Shown here piece after piece: positions 46,226 to 55,930 of a DNA stretch of 64,000 nucleotides. Numbering within the stretch: the first letter of the stretch is position 1; the number at the start of each line of letters is the position of its first letter. This DNA is from Streptococcus porcinus. Lineage in GTDB: Bacteria; Bacillota; Bacilli; Lactobacillales; Streptococcaceae. A program made the position numbers and the translations under genes. The DNA lies in NCBI RefSeq assembly GCF_901542335.1, contig NZ_LR594036.1, positions 372,001 through 436,000 of the forward strand, written 5' to 3'. Below the pieces are notes generated by a model. The model did no database searches. It saw nothing but the letters and a program-made list of their open reading frames with translations, and was not told the origin of the DNA.

Positions 46226-46254
46226 AAACTTCTGGATAAATCTAGAAGTTTTTT
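46226..46254 (+). terminator. PTS/aldolase operon terminator
   Basis: The stem AAACTTCTGGA / TCTAGAAGTTT with loop TAAA runs into six T, 20 bases after the aldolase stop. It is nearly the same hairpin as at 41023. Confidence 0.85.
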
Positions 46255-46333
46255 CATTTATAGGAACTTAGTGAAATCAAGACAAGATTGACAGAAAATT
46301 AGGAAGTTTGCTCAGCTAAATTAATAAAAACAG

Positions 46334-46362
46334 TTGACACATGCAAAGAAAACGGTTACAAT
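46334..46362 (+). promoter_or_regulatory. rbs operon promoter with LacI/cre-type operator
   Basis: TTGACA (46334-46339), a 17-base spacer and TACAAT (46357-46362) form a strong promoter. GAAAACGGTTACA (46348-46360) covers the -10 and fits operators of LacI-family regulators (RbsR or CcpA). Ribose-controlled repression is inferred. Confidence 0.75.
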
Positions 46363-46408
46363 ATTTTTTGTGAGAACGATTCCACAATTAAAAAGGAAGG
46401 AGTATTTG

Positions 46409-47392
46409 ATGCCTACCATTAAAGAAGTTGCTGAAGAAGCTGGCGTTTCAAAATCAACAGTATCGCGCTATATTTCTAAAAATGGCTATGTTTCAGATGA
46501 TGCTAGAGAAAAAATAAAAGAAGCAATTACCAAATTGCATTATAGTCCTAATGTCATCGCTCAATCCTTAAAAACCAACAGGAATCAGTTAGTTGGCTTG
46601 CTATTACCAGATATTTCAAATCCTTTTTTTCCACGTTTAGCACGAGGAGCTGAAGTTTATTTAAAAGAAAAAGGTTATCGTGTGATGTTAGGTAATATTT
46701 CGGACAGTAAAACATTAGAGGAGGAATATCTCAACGTTTTATTACAGAATAGAGCAGCTGGCATTATTACTACACATGATTTTACGAAAGATCATCCTGA
46801 AATTGATATTCCTGTTGTAGTAGTGGATCGTGTCGATAAAGATAGTCGCTATGGCGTTTTTTCAGATAGCCAGGCTGGGGGTTACCTAGCAGCTGAAGTT
46901 ATTTGGAAGGCTGGTACGAATAAAGTTTTACTAATAAGAGGACCATTGGATTTAGCTGACAATATAAATGAACGTTTCAAAGCTAGTTTAACTTTTTTGA
47001 CTAGTAAGAAAGTTGATGTTCATATTTGTGATAGTAAAAGCTTTGACTTTGATGATATTCAATCAGAAGCAAAACGTTATTTAGATCAGTTTGTAGGAAT
47101 TGATAGTATTATCGCACCGTCTGATATCCATGCTATTGCATACATTCACGAATTACATTCACGTGGTAGACGCATTCCTGATGAAGTGCAAGTTATAGGA
47201 TATGATGATATTTTAATGAGTCAGTTTATTTATCCCTCATTATCAACTATTCATCAAGCTTCTTATCGGATGGGTTACAATGCTGCAGAGCTAGTTTATA
47301 AAATTGCCAATCATTTGCCCATAGAAGAAGAACGCATTAAATTACCGGTTCATTATGTTGAACGAGAAACAGTTAGGAGGAAATATGAGTAA
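46409..47392 (+). CDS. rbsR: ribose operon repressor (LacI family)
   Basis: A 327-residue LacI-type repressor. The N-terminal helix-turn-helix TIKEVAEEAGVSKSTVSRYI is followed by a hinge (SPNVIAQSLKTNRNQLVGLL) and a periplasmic-binding-like effector domain (LLPDISNPFFPRLARGAE, VQVIGYDDILMSQF). I chose ATG 46409 because AAGGAAGGAG lies 7-16 bases upstream. Being first in the rbs operon, it most likely responds to ribose and controls itself. Its stop overlaps the ribokinase start by 8 bases. Confidence 0.92.
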   Translation: MPTIKEVAEEAGVSKSTVSRYISKNGYVSDDAREKIKEAITKLHYSPNVIAQSLKTNRNQLVGLLLPDISNPFFPRLARGAEVYLKEKGYRVMLGNISDSKTLEEEYLNVLLQNRAAGIITTHDFTKDHPEIDIPVVVVDRVDKDSRYGVFSDSQAGGYLAAEVIWKAGTNKVLLIRGPLDLADNINERFKASLTFLTSKKVDVHICDSKSFDFDDIQSEAKRYLDQFVGIDSIIAPSDIHAIAYIHELHSRGRRIPDEVQVIGYDDILMSQFIYPSLSTIHQASYRMGYNAAELVYKIANHLPIEEERIKLPVHYVERETVRRKYE

Positions 47393-48296
47393 AATTGTCA
47401 TAATTGGAAGTATCTCGATGGATTTAGTCATGATGACAAATCGCATCGCAAAAGAGGGTGAAACTGTCTTTGGAGAATCTTTCTCGATGGTTCCTGGTGG
47501 AAAAGGAGCTAATCAGGCGGTAGCTGTCGGCCGACTCTCATCACCAAGTGATCAAATTTCAGTGTTAGGAGCGGTGGGGAATGACTCATTTGGTCCCATT
47601 CTTTTAGAAAATCTCAAAGCTAATCATTTACGTGTAAACCATGTGGGAACGGTCTCATCTTCTTCTGGAATTGCCCAAATTACACTCTTTAATCATGATA
47701 ATCGAATTATCTATTGCCCAGGTGCAAATGGACTAGTAGCCACTTCGAACTGGTCTGAGGAGTGGCAGCTGATAGCAGAAGCTGACCTTGTTATCTTACA
47801 AAATGAGATTCCACATCAGGCGAATATGACAATTGCTCGTTACTGCCATCAAAAGGGGGTAAAGGTTCTTTATAACCCCGCACCAGCTAGAGAAACTGAT
47901 TCAGAAATGATACCTTTTGTTGATTTTCTAACTCCAAATCAACATGAATGCCAGGCCTTGTTTCCAGATCAAGAGCTATCAGAAGCTTTGCAAAACTGTC
48001 CTAACAAATTAATTGTTACCTTGGGTAAACAGGGAGCAACTTATTTTGATGGCCAAGAGATTCAGATGATTCCTGCTATAAAAACAGATGCTGTAGATAC
48101 GACTGGAGCGGGTGACACCTTTAATGGTGCTTTTGGCTTAGCCATAACAAAACAACTTAGTATCACAGATGCTTTAAAATTTGCAACTTTAGCAGCACAT
48201 CTTTCTGTTCAAAAATTTGGAGCGCAAGGTGGTATGCCAAGGATAGAAGAAATGAAAGGACATCCAGAATATGTTGAAAGATGGGATTTTGAATAG
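47385..48296 (+). CDS. rbsK: ribokinase
   Basis: A 303-residue PfkB-family kinase that phosphorylates ribose at O5. The N-terminal sugar motif is GSISMDLVMMTNRIAKEGET, GGKGANQAVAVGRL follows, and the C-terminal ATP/catalytic motif is DTTGAGDTFNGAF with the base Asp. I chose ATG 47385 because TAGGAGG lies 5-11 bases upstream. It overlaps rbsR by 8 bases and rbsD by 26 bases, a compact operon layout. Confidence 0.96.
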   Translation: MSKIVIIGSISMDLVMMTNRIAKEGETVFGESFSMVPGGKGANQAVAVGRLSSPSDQISVLGAVGNDSFGPILLENLKANHLRVNHVGTVSSSSGIAQITLFNHDNRIIYCPGANGLVATSNWSEEWQLIAEADLVILQNEIPHQANMTIARYCHQKGVKVLYNPAPARETDSEMIPFVDFLTPNQHECQALFPDQELSEALQNCPNKLIVTLGKQGATYFDGQEIQMIPAIKTDAVDTTGAGDTFNGAFGLAITKQLSITDALKFATLAAHLSVQKFGAQGGMPRIEEMKGHPEYVERWDFE

Positions 48297-48669
48297 TGAT
48301 TTGGCCAAATTGGCTGCAGATTTAGGACATACGGATCGTGTTTGTATTGGCGATTTAGGTTTACCCGTGCCAGAAGGTGTCGCTAAAATTGATTTAGCCC
48401 TTAAACCGGGTTATCCGAGTTTTCAGGAAGTGTTGGATATTTATTTGGACCATATTAAGGTTGAAAAAATTATTCTGGCAGAAGAAATCAAAAGGATTAA
48501 TCCAGAACAGTTAGAGACTGTGGTAGCAAAGTTAGATAGTGGGATTGAAGTTGAATATGTCAGCCATGAGGAACTAAAGACCTTGAACAAAGGTGTCAAG
48601 GCAATTATTCGAACCGGAGAAAACACGCCTTATTCCAATATTATCTTACAGTCAGGTGTAACCATTTAG
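48271..48669 (+). CDS. rbsD: D-ribose pyranase
   Basis: A 132-residue mutarotase that changes ribose from the pyranose to the furanose form used by ribokinase. The typical start KDGILNSDLAKLAADLGHTD contains the catalytic His in LGHTD. The end reads IIRTGENTPYSNIILQSGV. The ATG lies inside the rbsK 3' end (26-base overlap), with GAATATGTTGAAAG rather than a clear ribosome site, so translation probably depends on coupling to rbsK. Confidence 0.95.
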   Translation: MLKDGILNSDLAKLAADLGHTDRVCIGDLGLPVPEGVAKIDLALKPGYPSFQEVLDIYLDHIKVEKIILAEEIKRINPEQLETVVAKLDSGIEVEYVSHEELKTLNKGVKAIIRTGENTPYSNIILQSGVTI

Positions 48670-48684
48670 AAAGGAACTCTCTTC

Positions 48685-50163
48685 ATGAAAGTTGAAATGA
48701 GGGATATTTCCAAATCATTTGGAAATAATAAGGTTTTAGAAAAGATTGATTTAGTGATTGAATCGGGCCAGATTCATGCATTAATGGGAGAAAATGGTGC
48801 TGGAAAATCAACTTTAATGAATATTTTGACTGGATTATTCCCTGCAACGTCAGGTCAAATTTTTATTGATCATCATGAAAAAACCTTTGCTAACCCACAA
48901 GAGGCAGAAAAATTTGGAATTTCGTTTATTCATCAAGAGATGAATACTTGGTCAGAAATGACGGTTCTGGAAAATCTTTTTCTTGGTCGAGAACTAAAAA
49001 CAAAATTCGGTCTTTTAGACCAAAAAGCTATGCGAATCAAAGCAAATGAAGCTTTTGAGCGATTAGGTGTTAAGATTCCATTGAACAAAGCTATTGGTCA
49101 GTTATCTGTTGGTCAACAACAAATGATTGAAATTGCCAAATGTTTACTAACAAAAGTATCAATACTTATTATGGATGAACCGACAGCTGCTTTGACGGAT
49201 CGTGAAACAGAAAATCTCTTCCGTGTTATTAGGAGTTTAAAACAAGAAGGTGTGGGCATTATTTATATTTCTCATCGCATGGAAGAAATTTTTAAAATAA
49301 CTGACTTAGTGACTGTTATGCGTGATGGTATTGTAGTTGATACAGTAGAAACAGTCAAAACCACCCCCCATGAGCTCGTACGTAAGATGGTTGGACGTGA
49401 ACTTAATGATTTTTATCCTCAGAAAAATGCTGAAATTGGAGATGTTGCCTTTGAGGTTAAAAATCTGAACAATCAAGCATTTAATAACGTTTCCTTTGCT
49501 GTTAGAAAAGGAGAGATTCTCGGGTTCTCAGGTCTGATGGGAGCAGGACGAACAGAAGTTATGCGTAGCATCTTTGGTCTGGATAAAAAAGAATCTGGTG
49601 CTATTTTGATCAATGGGCAAGAAGTAACAATTAATAATCCAGCACAAGCCATTGCAAAAGGAATTGGATTTCTGACAGAAGATCGCAAAGATGAAGGTTT
49701 AATCCTTGATTTTTCAATAAAAGATAATATGACTTTACCAAGTTCTAAGGAATTTGTTAAAAATGGGCTATTTGATGAAAAAACAAGTCGCACTTTTAGT
49801 CAGCAACTAATTGACCGTTTCCGGATTAAATCTGGTAGTCCACAATTACCAGTTGGGAACTTATCAGGCGGTAATCAGCAGAAGGTTGTCCTAGCCAAGT
49901 GGATTGGAATTGCTCCTAAAGTTCTGATTTTAGATGAGCCAACACGAGGTGTTGATGTAGGTGCTAAAAGGGAAATTTATCAACTCATGAATGAACTTGC
50001 TGAAAGAGGTGTTCCAATCATCATGGTGTCTTCTGATTTACCAGAAGTTCTGGGTGTCAGTGATCGCATTATTGTCATGCATGAGGGTCGTATTACTGGT
50101 CAACTGACTAAAGAAGAAGCAAGTCAAGAAAAAGTCATGCAACTAGCAACAGGAGGAGAATAA
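48685..50163 (+). CDS. rbsA: ribose ABC importer ATPase
   Basis: A 492-residue double ATPase. The first half has Walker A GENGAGKSTLMN, signature LSVGQQQMIEIAK and Walker B ILIMDEPTAALTD. The second half has the degenerate Walker A-like GLMGAGRTEVMR, signature LSGGNQQKVVLAKW and VLILDEPTRGVD. This asymmetric pair is normal for sugar importers of the RbsA/MglA type. AGAAAGGA lies upstream. rbsC starts two bases after its stop. Confidence 0.97.
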   Translation: MKVEMRDISKSFGNNKVLEKIDLVIESGQIHALMGENGAGKSTLMNILTGLFPATSGQIFIDHHEKTFANPQEAEKFGISFIHQEMNTWSEMTVLENLFLGRELKTKFGLLDQKAMRIKANEAFERLGVKIPLNKAIGQLSVGQQQMIEIAKCLLTKVSILIMDEPTAALTDRETENLFRVIRSLKQEGVGIIYISHRMEEIFKITDLVTVMRDGIVVDTVETVKTTPHELVRKMVGRELNDFYPQKNAEIGDVAFEVKNLNNQAFNNVSFAVRKGEILGFSGLMGAGRTEVMRSIFGLDKKESGAILINGQEVTINNPAQAIAKGIGFLTEDRKDEGLILDFSIKDNMTLPSSKEFVKNGLFDEKTSRTFSQQLIDRFRIKSGSPQLPVGNLSGGNQQKVVLAKWIGIAPKVLILDEPTRGVDVGAKREIYQLMNELAERGVPIIMVSSDLPEVLGVSDRIIVMHEGRITGQLTKEEASQEKVMQLATGGE

Positions 50164-50165
50164 GG

Positions 50166-51110
50166 GTGAAAAAAGTAATGAATTATATATCAGAGTTGAC
50201 GACTCTGGTAGCGCTGGTAGGATTGATGGTTGTTATTACGATGATTAATCCGAACTTTTTAACAACAAATAATTTGCTTAACTTATTGTTGCAAGTTACT
50301 GCCAATGGCTTTATTGCGTTTGGGATGACCTTTGTCATCTTAACAGGTGGTATCGATTTGTCAGTTGGGTCAATATTAGCCCTTTCAAGTGCTCTAACAG
50401 CGGGGATGATAGCGAAGGGGATTCCCGTAGGCATAGCAGTTCTTCTGGCTCTAGTACTGGGGGGGATTTTTGGTATGTTGAATGGCTTGTTCATCTCTTA
50501 TGGAAAACTAGCCCCCTTTATCGTGACTTTAGCAACAATGACTATTTTTCGGGGAGCGACTCTTGTTTATACTAATGGGAATCCGATCACAGGAGGTCTA
50601 TCAGATAGCTTTCTCTTCCAGTTTATTGGTCAAGGTTACCTATTTGGCATACCATTTCCAGTAGTATTGATGTTTCTTATTTTTCTTATCTTGTATGTTC
50701 TTTTACATAAAACTGCCTTTGGGAAATCCGTATACGCGCTGGGAGGGAATGAAAAAGCAGCGTATATCTCAGGTGTTAAGCTCAATAAAGTAAAAATTGT
50801 TATTTATACCATTTCTGGTATGATGGCTGCTATGTCAGGTTTGATTATTACGTCACGTTTAAGTTCTGCCCAACCCACGGCAGGAACCAGTTATGAGATG
50901 GATGCCATCGCAGCTGTTGTCTTAGGAGGAACGTCACTTTCAGGTGGTAAGGGTCGAATTATCGGAACCTTAATTGGGGCACTAATTATCGGCGTACTGA
51001 ATAATGGTTTAAACATTATTGGTGTTTCAGCCTTTTGGCAACAGGTAGTAAAAGGTGTTGTTATTCTGATAGCAGTCTTACTTGACCGCTTCAAGGTAGC
51101 CAAAGCTTAG
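50166..51110 (+). CDS. rbsC: ribose ABC importer permease
   Basis: A 314-residue permease with 8-10 membrane helices. RbsC-type segments are MTFVILTGGIDLSVGSILAL, LAPFIVTLATMTIFRG and AIAAVVLGGTSLSGGKGRI (the conserved ATPase-contact loop). The start is GTG at 50166, with GGAGGAG inside the rbsA 3' end upstream. It forms the membrane channel as a homodimer with RbsA. Confidence 0.96.
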   Translation: MKKVMNYISELTTLVALVGLMVVITMINPNFLTTNNLLNLLLQVTANGFIAFGMTFVILTGGIDLSVGSILALSSALTAGMIAKGIPVGIAVLLALVLGGIFGMLNGLFISYGKLAPFIVTLATMTIFRGATLVYTNGNPITGGLSDSFLFQFIGQGYLFGIPFPVVLMFLIFLILYVLLHKTAFGKSVYALGGNEKAAYISGVKLNKVKIVIYTISGMMAAMSGLIITSRLSSAQPTAGTSYEMDAIAAVVLGGTSLSGGKGRIIGTLIGALIIGVLNNGLNIIGVSAFWQQVVKGVVILIAVLLDRFKVAKA

Positions 51111-51149
51111 CTATTATAGAAAAGAACAAAAAATAAAAAGGAGTTTCAT

Positions 51150-52118
51150 ATGAAATTTGGAAAAAAACTTGGCTTTTTAGCCCTATTGCTATCAATGGTT
51201 CTCGTGTTAGGGGCTTGTGGGAAAACAGGCTTAGGTAATTCATCTGACTCAAATTCAAAAGGAGTCACTAAAAAAGCAGCTAAAGATTTAAAACTAGGTA
51301 TTTCCATTTCTACAACTAACAATCCGTACTTTGTTGCTATGAAAGATGGTATCGATAAGTATGCGGGAAGTAAGAAAGTTAGTGTTAAAGTAGCAGATGC
51401 TCAAGATGATGCAGCACGCCAAGCAGATGATATTCAAAACTTCGTTAGCCAAAATGTTGATGCCATTCTAATTAACCCAGTTGATTCAAAAGCTGTTGTT
51501 ACTTCAATAAAAGCTGCTAACTCTGCTAATATTCCTGTTATTTTAATTGACCGTGGCAGTGAAGGTGGTAAAGTTCTCACAACGGTTGCTTCCGACAACG
51601 TAGAGGCTGGGAAAATGGCTGCTGAATTCGTTGTTAAAGGGTTAGGTGAAAAAGCAAAAACTTTCGAACTTTCAGGCGTGCCAGGCGCTTCAGCAACTGT
51701 AGACCGTGGTAATGGTTTCAATAAAGTTGCGAAAGAAAAATTAGATATTTTATCTAGTCAATCAGCAAATTTTGACCGCGCTAAAGCCTTGAACACAGCA
51801 CAAAATATGATTCAAGGTCATAAGGATGTTCAAGTTATCTTTGCACAAAATGATGAAATGGCTCTAGGTGCAGCACAAGCCGTTAAGTCCGCTGGCTTAA
51901 AAAATGTAGTAATTGTAGGAATTGATGGTCAGCCAGATGCCCATGAAGCTATTAAAAAAGGTGATTTGACTGCTACAATTGCCCAACAGCCTGCAAAAAT
52001 GGGAGAAATCGCAATTCAAGCAGCTATTGATCACTATCAAGGAAAAAAAGTTGAAGCAAAAACAGTATCACCAATCTATTTAGTAACTAAAGATAATGTT
52101 GATAAATACAACTGGTAA
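51150..52118 (+). CDS. rbsB: ribose-binding lipoprotein
   Basis: A 322-residue surface lipoprotein. The signal peptide ends in the lipobox LGAC (lipid Cys 23). The binding fold LKLGISISTTNNPYFVAMKD, DAILINPVDSKAV, NIPVILIDRGSEG, IFAQNDEMALGAAQA and VIVGIDGQPDA is characteristic of ribose and galactose binding proteins. It delivers ribose to RbsC/RbsA. AAAAGGAG lies upstream of ATG 51150. It is the last gene of the operon, followed by a terminator. Confidence 0.96.
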   Translation: MKFGKKLGFLALLLSMVLVLGACGKTGLGNSSDSNSKGVTKKAAKDLKLGISISTTNNPYFVAMKDGIDKYAGSKKVSVKVADAQDDAARQADDIQNFVSQNVDAILINPVDSKAVVTSIKAANSANIPVILIDRGSEGGKVLTTVASDNVEAGKMAAEFVVKGLGEKAKTFELSGVPGASATVDRGNGFNKVAKEKLDILSSQSANFDRAKALNTAQNMIQGHKDVQVIFAQNDEMALGAAQAVKSAGLKNVVIVGIDGQPDAHEAIKKGDLTATIAQQPAKMGEIAIQAAIDHYQGKKVEAKTVSPIYLVTKDNVDKYNW

Positions 52119-52126
52119 TTTTTGAG

Positions 52127-52151
52127 AAGGAACATTTCAATGTTCCTTTTT
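52127..52151 (+). terminator. rbs operon terminator
   Basis: The perfect stem AAGGAACATT / AATGTTCCTT with a TC loop is followed by T, 8 bases after the rbsB stop. Confidence 0.9.
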
Positions 52152-52216
52152 ACTTTGCAATTTTAAAATGGCAAAGCTTGAAAGAAAATCAAAAGTCAGA
52201 AAACAAAGAAGAAACA

Positions 52217-52225
52217 TGCTATACT
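52217..52225 (+). promoter_or_regulatory. extended -10 promoter before YunD-like gene
   Basis: TGCTATACT (52217-52225) is an extended -10. No good -35 was seen at 17 bases. The gene begins 60 bases downstream. Confidence 0.5.
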
Positions 52226-52285
52226 ATGATTAGTTTAAGACGATAGGTCTAAAAAACTGATTAGAGGAGACAGAAAGGTATTTCT

Positions 52286-53641
52286 ATGGTAGAATCCATT
52301 CGAATCTTACATCTGAATGACTTGCATTCTCATTTTGAAGCGTACCCTAAAATAGAGCGTTTTTTCGCTGAAGCGTCAAAAACAAGTGCAGAAGTCATCA
52401 AGGTTGATATTGGTGACAATATTGATCTAAGTCATCCTTTGACAGAGGCCACAAAAGGAAAAGCAAATGTTCAGTTAATGAATCAATTGGGAATACAGTA
52501 TGCTACTATTGGAAATAATGAAGGAATTGGCCTAAGTAAAGAGGCTCTTAATCAGGTTTATGATGATGCAAATTTCACAGTTATCCTTGGTAATATGACT
52601 GATGAGTATGGGAAACCTAGATGGTCCAAGCCCTATCATATTCATCAAACAAAGGCAGGTAGCAAAATTGCCTTGTTAGCTTATACTTTTCCTTATTATA
52701 AAACCTATCAGCCCAATGGCTGGCAGATTGAAAATCCTATTGAAAGTCTGAAAAGGGACTTAGAGCTTCCAGAAGTAGCATCAGCGGATATTCGTATTTT
52801 ACTTAGTCATTTGGGGATTCGGACTGACGAGACGATTACCAAAGAAGTGACTGGTCTTGATTTAATTATAGGGGCTCATACGCATCATGTTTTTGAAGAT
52901 GGAGCCTGTTTAAATGGAATATACATGGCAGCAGCTGGTAAATACGGACAATATGTGGGGGAAATTAATCTTAGTATTGATAATCGAAAGATTTCGGCCA
53001 TTGAAATAATTGCCCATGAAACCAGTCATTTTGCTAGTCAGAAAAAAGATCAGGACTTTATTAAGGGACTTACCAAGGAAGGGGAAAGACTCCTGAAACA
53101 AAAACAAATTTGCAAAATAAGTCGTCGCTTGAATTTTGAAGAATCCCTTTCCTTGGTCATGTCAGCGATGAAAGATTATGCTAAAGCAGAAACTTGTATA
53201 ATCAATTCAGGTCTTCTGTTGAAAGCATTTGATAGACTTCTGACAGCAGAGCAGTTACATGCTGCCTTGCCTCATCAAATGCGCTTAGTCAGGTTACAAT
53301 TGAATGGTGAAACTTTCCAAAGAATTTGTCATGATATTTACAGCAAAGAAGCATTATTGAAAGATCAGGAAATAAGAGGTATGGGCTTTCGAGGGAAATG
53401 TTTTGGGCAACTATATAGTGATGGCTTTACTTACAAAAATGAAAAAATAGTGTACAATGGTAAAGTTATGGATAAGTCGGACAATATTAGTTTGGTCCTA
53501 GTAGATCAATATTATTTTGCCTCTTATTTTCCAAGTGTAAAGGAATCAGAAGCAGAATTATTGTTTCCAGATTTACTGAGAGAAGTTGTTGAAAAGTACC
53601 TCATAAAAAGAAATGAGAGATACACGAAAGGAGCCCGATGA
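52286..53641 (+). CDS. YunD-like cytoplasmic metallophosphoesterase / 5'-nucleotidase
   Basis: A 451-residue two-domain phosphoesterase. The N-terminal metal site reads RILHLNDLHSHFEAYPK, then VDIGDNID, YATIGNNEG and IIGAHTHHVFEDG, the calcineurin-like ligand set of 5'-nucleotidases. A C-terminal nucleotide-binding domain follows. Unlike secreted UshA-type enzymes there is no signal peptide, so it works in the cytoplasm. The gene overlaps the next one by four bases (ATGA), as is usual for yunD-yutD neighbours. Confidence 0.88.
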   Translation: MVESIRILHLNDLHSHFEAYPKIERFFAEASKTSAEVIKVDIGDNIDLSHPLTEATKGKANVQLMNQLGIQYATIGNNEGIGLSKEALNQVYDDANFTVILGNMTDEYGKPRWSKPYHIHQTKAGSKIALLAYTFPYYKTYQPNGWQIENPIESLKRDLELPEVASADIRILLSHLGIRTDETITKEVTGLDLIIGAHTHHVFEDGACLNGIYMAAAGKYGQYVGEINLSIDNRKISAIEIIAHETSHFASQKKDQDFIKGLTKEGERLLKQKQICKISRRLNFEESLSLVMSAMKDYAKAETCIINSGLLLKAFDRLLTAEQLHAALPHQMRLVRLQLNGETFQRICHDIYSKEALLKDQEIRGMGFRGKCFGQLYSDGFTYKNEKIVYNGKVMDKSDNISLVLVDQYYFASYFPSVKESEAELLFPDLLREVVEKYLIKRNERYTKGAR

Positions 53642-54252
53642 AAAAAGAGATTTCCCCTGAAATGTACAATTACAATAAATTTCCAGGACCAGAATTCATT
53701 GCTTTTGACAAAATAGTCAAAAGTGATCAATTGGAATTTTCCCTCATAGAGAATGAGAAAGATGCCTTTAATGCCACAGCATTTAGTCAGCGTTTTACAG
53801 AGATTTTACTTAAATATGACTACATTGTTGGTGATTGGGGTAATGAACAGCTACGGTTAAAAGGCTTTTATAAAGATTCCCATGAGGTAAAAAAATCTAA
53901 TCGGATTTCGCGACTAGAAGATTATATAAAAGAATTTTGTAATTTTGGTTGTGCTTATTTTGTTTTAGAAAACAGTCAACCTGTTGAGATTAAGTTTGAA
54001 GAGGAAAGAAGTCCTCGCCGTCGAAAGAATCATCGTTCAAACAATCGGAAAAGAACGACAGTTAAAGAAAATGTCAAAGCTAGACCTAAATCTAAAGAAA
54101 AAGTGATTGAGAAAGAAAAAACTTTTCAAAAAGTGTCAGGTCGAAAACGTAAAGATTCTGTTAAAACACATTCAAAGAAAAATGATTCTAAACAAACCAG
54201 AGCACGTGGGGCTTCTAATGACCATTTTATTATCAGAAAGAAGGATAAGTAA
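53638..54252 (+). CDS. YutD-like protein with basic tail
   Basis: A 204-residue protein. The first about 125 residues form the conserved YutD (DUF1027) domain (EMYNYNKFPGPEFIAFDKIV, FSQRFTEILLKYDYIVGDWG, YFVLENSQP). From about residue 124 the rest is a low-complexity lysine/arginine tail (SPRRRKNHRSNNRKRTT and on). Such tails often bind RNA. The function is not known. It is coupled to the phosphoesterase by overlap and is 3 bases before rlmN. Confidence 0.8.
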   Translation: MKKEISPEMYNYNKFPGPEFIAFDKIVKSDQLEFSLIENEKDAFNATAFSQRFTEILLKYDYIVGDWGNEQLRLKGFYKDSHEVKKSNRISRLEDYIKEFCNFGCAYFVLENSQPVEIKFEEERSPRRRKNHRSNNRKRTTVKENVKARPKSKEKVIEKEKTFQKVSGRKRKDSVKTHSKKNDSKQTRARGASNDHFIIRKKDK

Positions 54253-54255
54253 TCC

Positions 54256-55341
54256 ATGAAACCATCAATTTATAGCTTAACCCGTGATGAACTCATAGAT
54301 TGGGCAATTGCAAATGGGCAAAAGAGATTTAGAGCGATTCAAATTTGGGATTGGCTTTATAAGAAACGTGTTCAATCTTTTGAAGAGATGACCAATATTT
54401 CTAAAGATTTTATGTCACTCTTAAATGAACAATTTTGCCTTAATCCTCTAAAACAACGGATTGTTCAAGAGTCAGCTGACGGGACTGTCAAATATCTCTT
54501 TGAGTTACCAGATGGTATGTTAATCGAAACTGTTCTCATGCGTCAACACTACGGACATTCAGTTTGTGTGACGACTCAAGTTGGCTGTAATATTGGGTGT
54601 ACTTTCTGCGCTAGCGGGTTGATAAAGAAGCAAAGAGATCTGAATAGTGGTGAAATTACAGCACAAATTATGCTGGTCCAAAAATACTTTGATGAGCGTG
54701 GGCAAGATGAGCGCGTCAGCCATGTTGTTGTTATGGGCATCGGAGAGCCTTTTGACAACTATAAAAATGTCATGACCTTTCTAAGAACTATAAATGATGA
54801 CAATGGTCTAGCAATTGGTGCGCGTCATATCACAGTATCGACTTCTGGACTGGCGCACAAGATTCGGGAATTCGCGAATGAAGGTGTCCAAGTTAACTTG
54901 GCGGTATCACTACATGCACCAAATAATGAGTTACGCTCAAGCATCATGCGCATCAATCGGTCATTTCCTTTGGAAAAACTTTTTGCTGCCATTGAATACT
55001 ATATTGAAACCACTAACCGTCGAGTTACTTTCGAGTACATTATGTTAAACGAGGTAAATGATGGGGTGGAACAAGCAAAAGAACTAGCTGCTTTAACGAA
55101 GAATATCCGTAAGTTATCTTATGTCAATCTTATTCCATATAATCCAGTTTCAGAGCATGATCAGTATAGTCGAAGTCCTAAAGCACGCGTTGAAGCCTTC
55201 TATGATATCTTGAAAAAGAATGGTGTAAATTGTGTTGTCAGACAAGAACATGGGACTGATATTGATGCAGCTTGTGGACAGTTACGATCAAATACAATGA
55301 AAAAGGATCGCCAAAAAAGAATGGCGAAAGTAGGACAATAG
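54256..55341 (+). CDS. rlmN: 23S rRNA / tRNA adenine-C2 methyltransferase RlmN
   Basis: A 361-residue radical SAM enzyme that methylates A2503 of 23S rRNA and A37 of some tRNAs. The iron-sulfur site is [11 protein letters not shown] (CxxxCxxC). The SAM segment is [13 protein letters not shown]. The two methyl-transfer cysteines are likely in [20 protein letters not shown] (C-terminal one) and near the C-terminus of the core. The length is normal. It starts 4 bases after the yutD-like stop, and the VanZ-like gene follows without a gap. Confidence 0.96.
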   Translation: MKPSIYSLTRDELIDWAIANGQKRFRAIQIWDWLYKKRVQSFEEMTNISKDFMSLLNEQFCLNPLKQRIVQESADGTVKYLFELPDGMLIETVLMRQHYGHSVCVTTQVGCNIGCTFCASGLIKKQRDLNSGEITAQIMLVQKYFDERGQDERVSHVVVMGIGEPFDNYKNVMTFLRTINDDNGLAIGARHITVSTSGLAHKIREFANEGVQVNLAVSLHAPNNELRSSIMRINRSFPLEKLFAAIEYYIETTNRRVTFEYIMLNEVNDGVEQAKELAALTKNIRKLSYVNLIPYNPVSEHDQYSRSPKARVEAFYDILKKNGVNCVVRQEHGTDIDAACGQLRSNTMKKDRQKRMAKVGQ

Positions 55342-55851
55342 ATGTCTTGGATCGATAATCCTCTTCGCTTATCCAAGCAGTTACTCTATACTATCGAGAT
55401 CCTCCTAGTAATCTACGTTTTGGCTGTTGGTGTGATGTGTTTCACTCCTAGCCCAGGGCTCTTTAATGGGATGGAAACACCAAACATCTTGTACCTTGGT
55501 CGTTTGCGCCTTCTCTTGGTACCCTTTAATTCTATTATTGGTTTAAATCAAGTAAACTCTCTTAAGCAACTCATCTGGATTTTTTGCCAAAATGCTTTAA
55601 ACATTTTGTTACTTTACCCTTTGGTTCTTTTTATCCATCTTATTTCAAGTAAATGGCAGAGCTATGGGAAAAGTCTTCTATTGGGATTTAGTATAAGTTT
55701 GGTTATTGAAACCAGTCAACTGTTCTTAGACTTGGTCATTAATGCTAATCGTGTTTTTGAGATTGATGATTTATGGACGAATACATTAGGAGCCTTACTA
55801 GCTTATCTAACCTATCTTTTGATACGTAAACAAGTGATCAAAAGAGATTGA
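55342..55851 (+). CDS. VanZ-family membrane protein
   Basis: A 169-residue protein with about four membrane helices (LLYTIEILLVIYVLAVGVM; IFCQNALNILLLYPLVLFI; SLLLGFSISLVIETSQLFLD; LGALLAYLTYLLIR). The VanZ-like core is VIETSQLFLDLVI and RVFEIDDLWTNTLGALL. VanZ homologues affect teicoplanin resistance in enterococci; in this setting the role is unknown. It abuts rlmN and closes its operon. Confidence 0.88.
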   Translation: MSWIDNPLRLSKQLLYTIEILLVIYVLAVGVMCFTPSPGLFNGMETPNILYLGRLRLLLVPFNSIIGLNQVNSLKQLIWIFCQNALNILLLYPLVLFIHLISSKWQSYGKSLLLGFSISLVIETSQLFLDLVINANRVFEIDDLWTNTLGALLAYLTYLLIRKQVIKRD

Positions 55852-55853
55852 AA

Positions 55854-55880
55854 TCTCTCCAGTTGGGAGAGACTTTTTTT
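55854..55880 (+). terminator. VanZ-like gene terminator
   Basis: The stem TCTCTCC / GGAGAGA with loop AGTTG is followed by seven T, starting two bases after the stop. Confidence 0.88.
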
Positions 55881-55930
55881 AGCTAATCATTATGAAAATT
55901 GAGTGACAATTTAAATTTGAAAGGAGAGAT

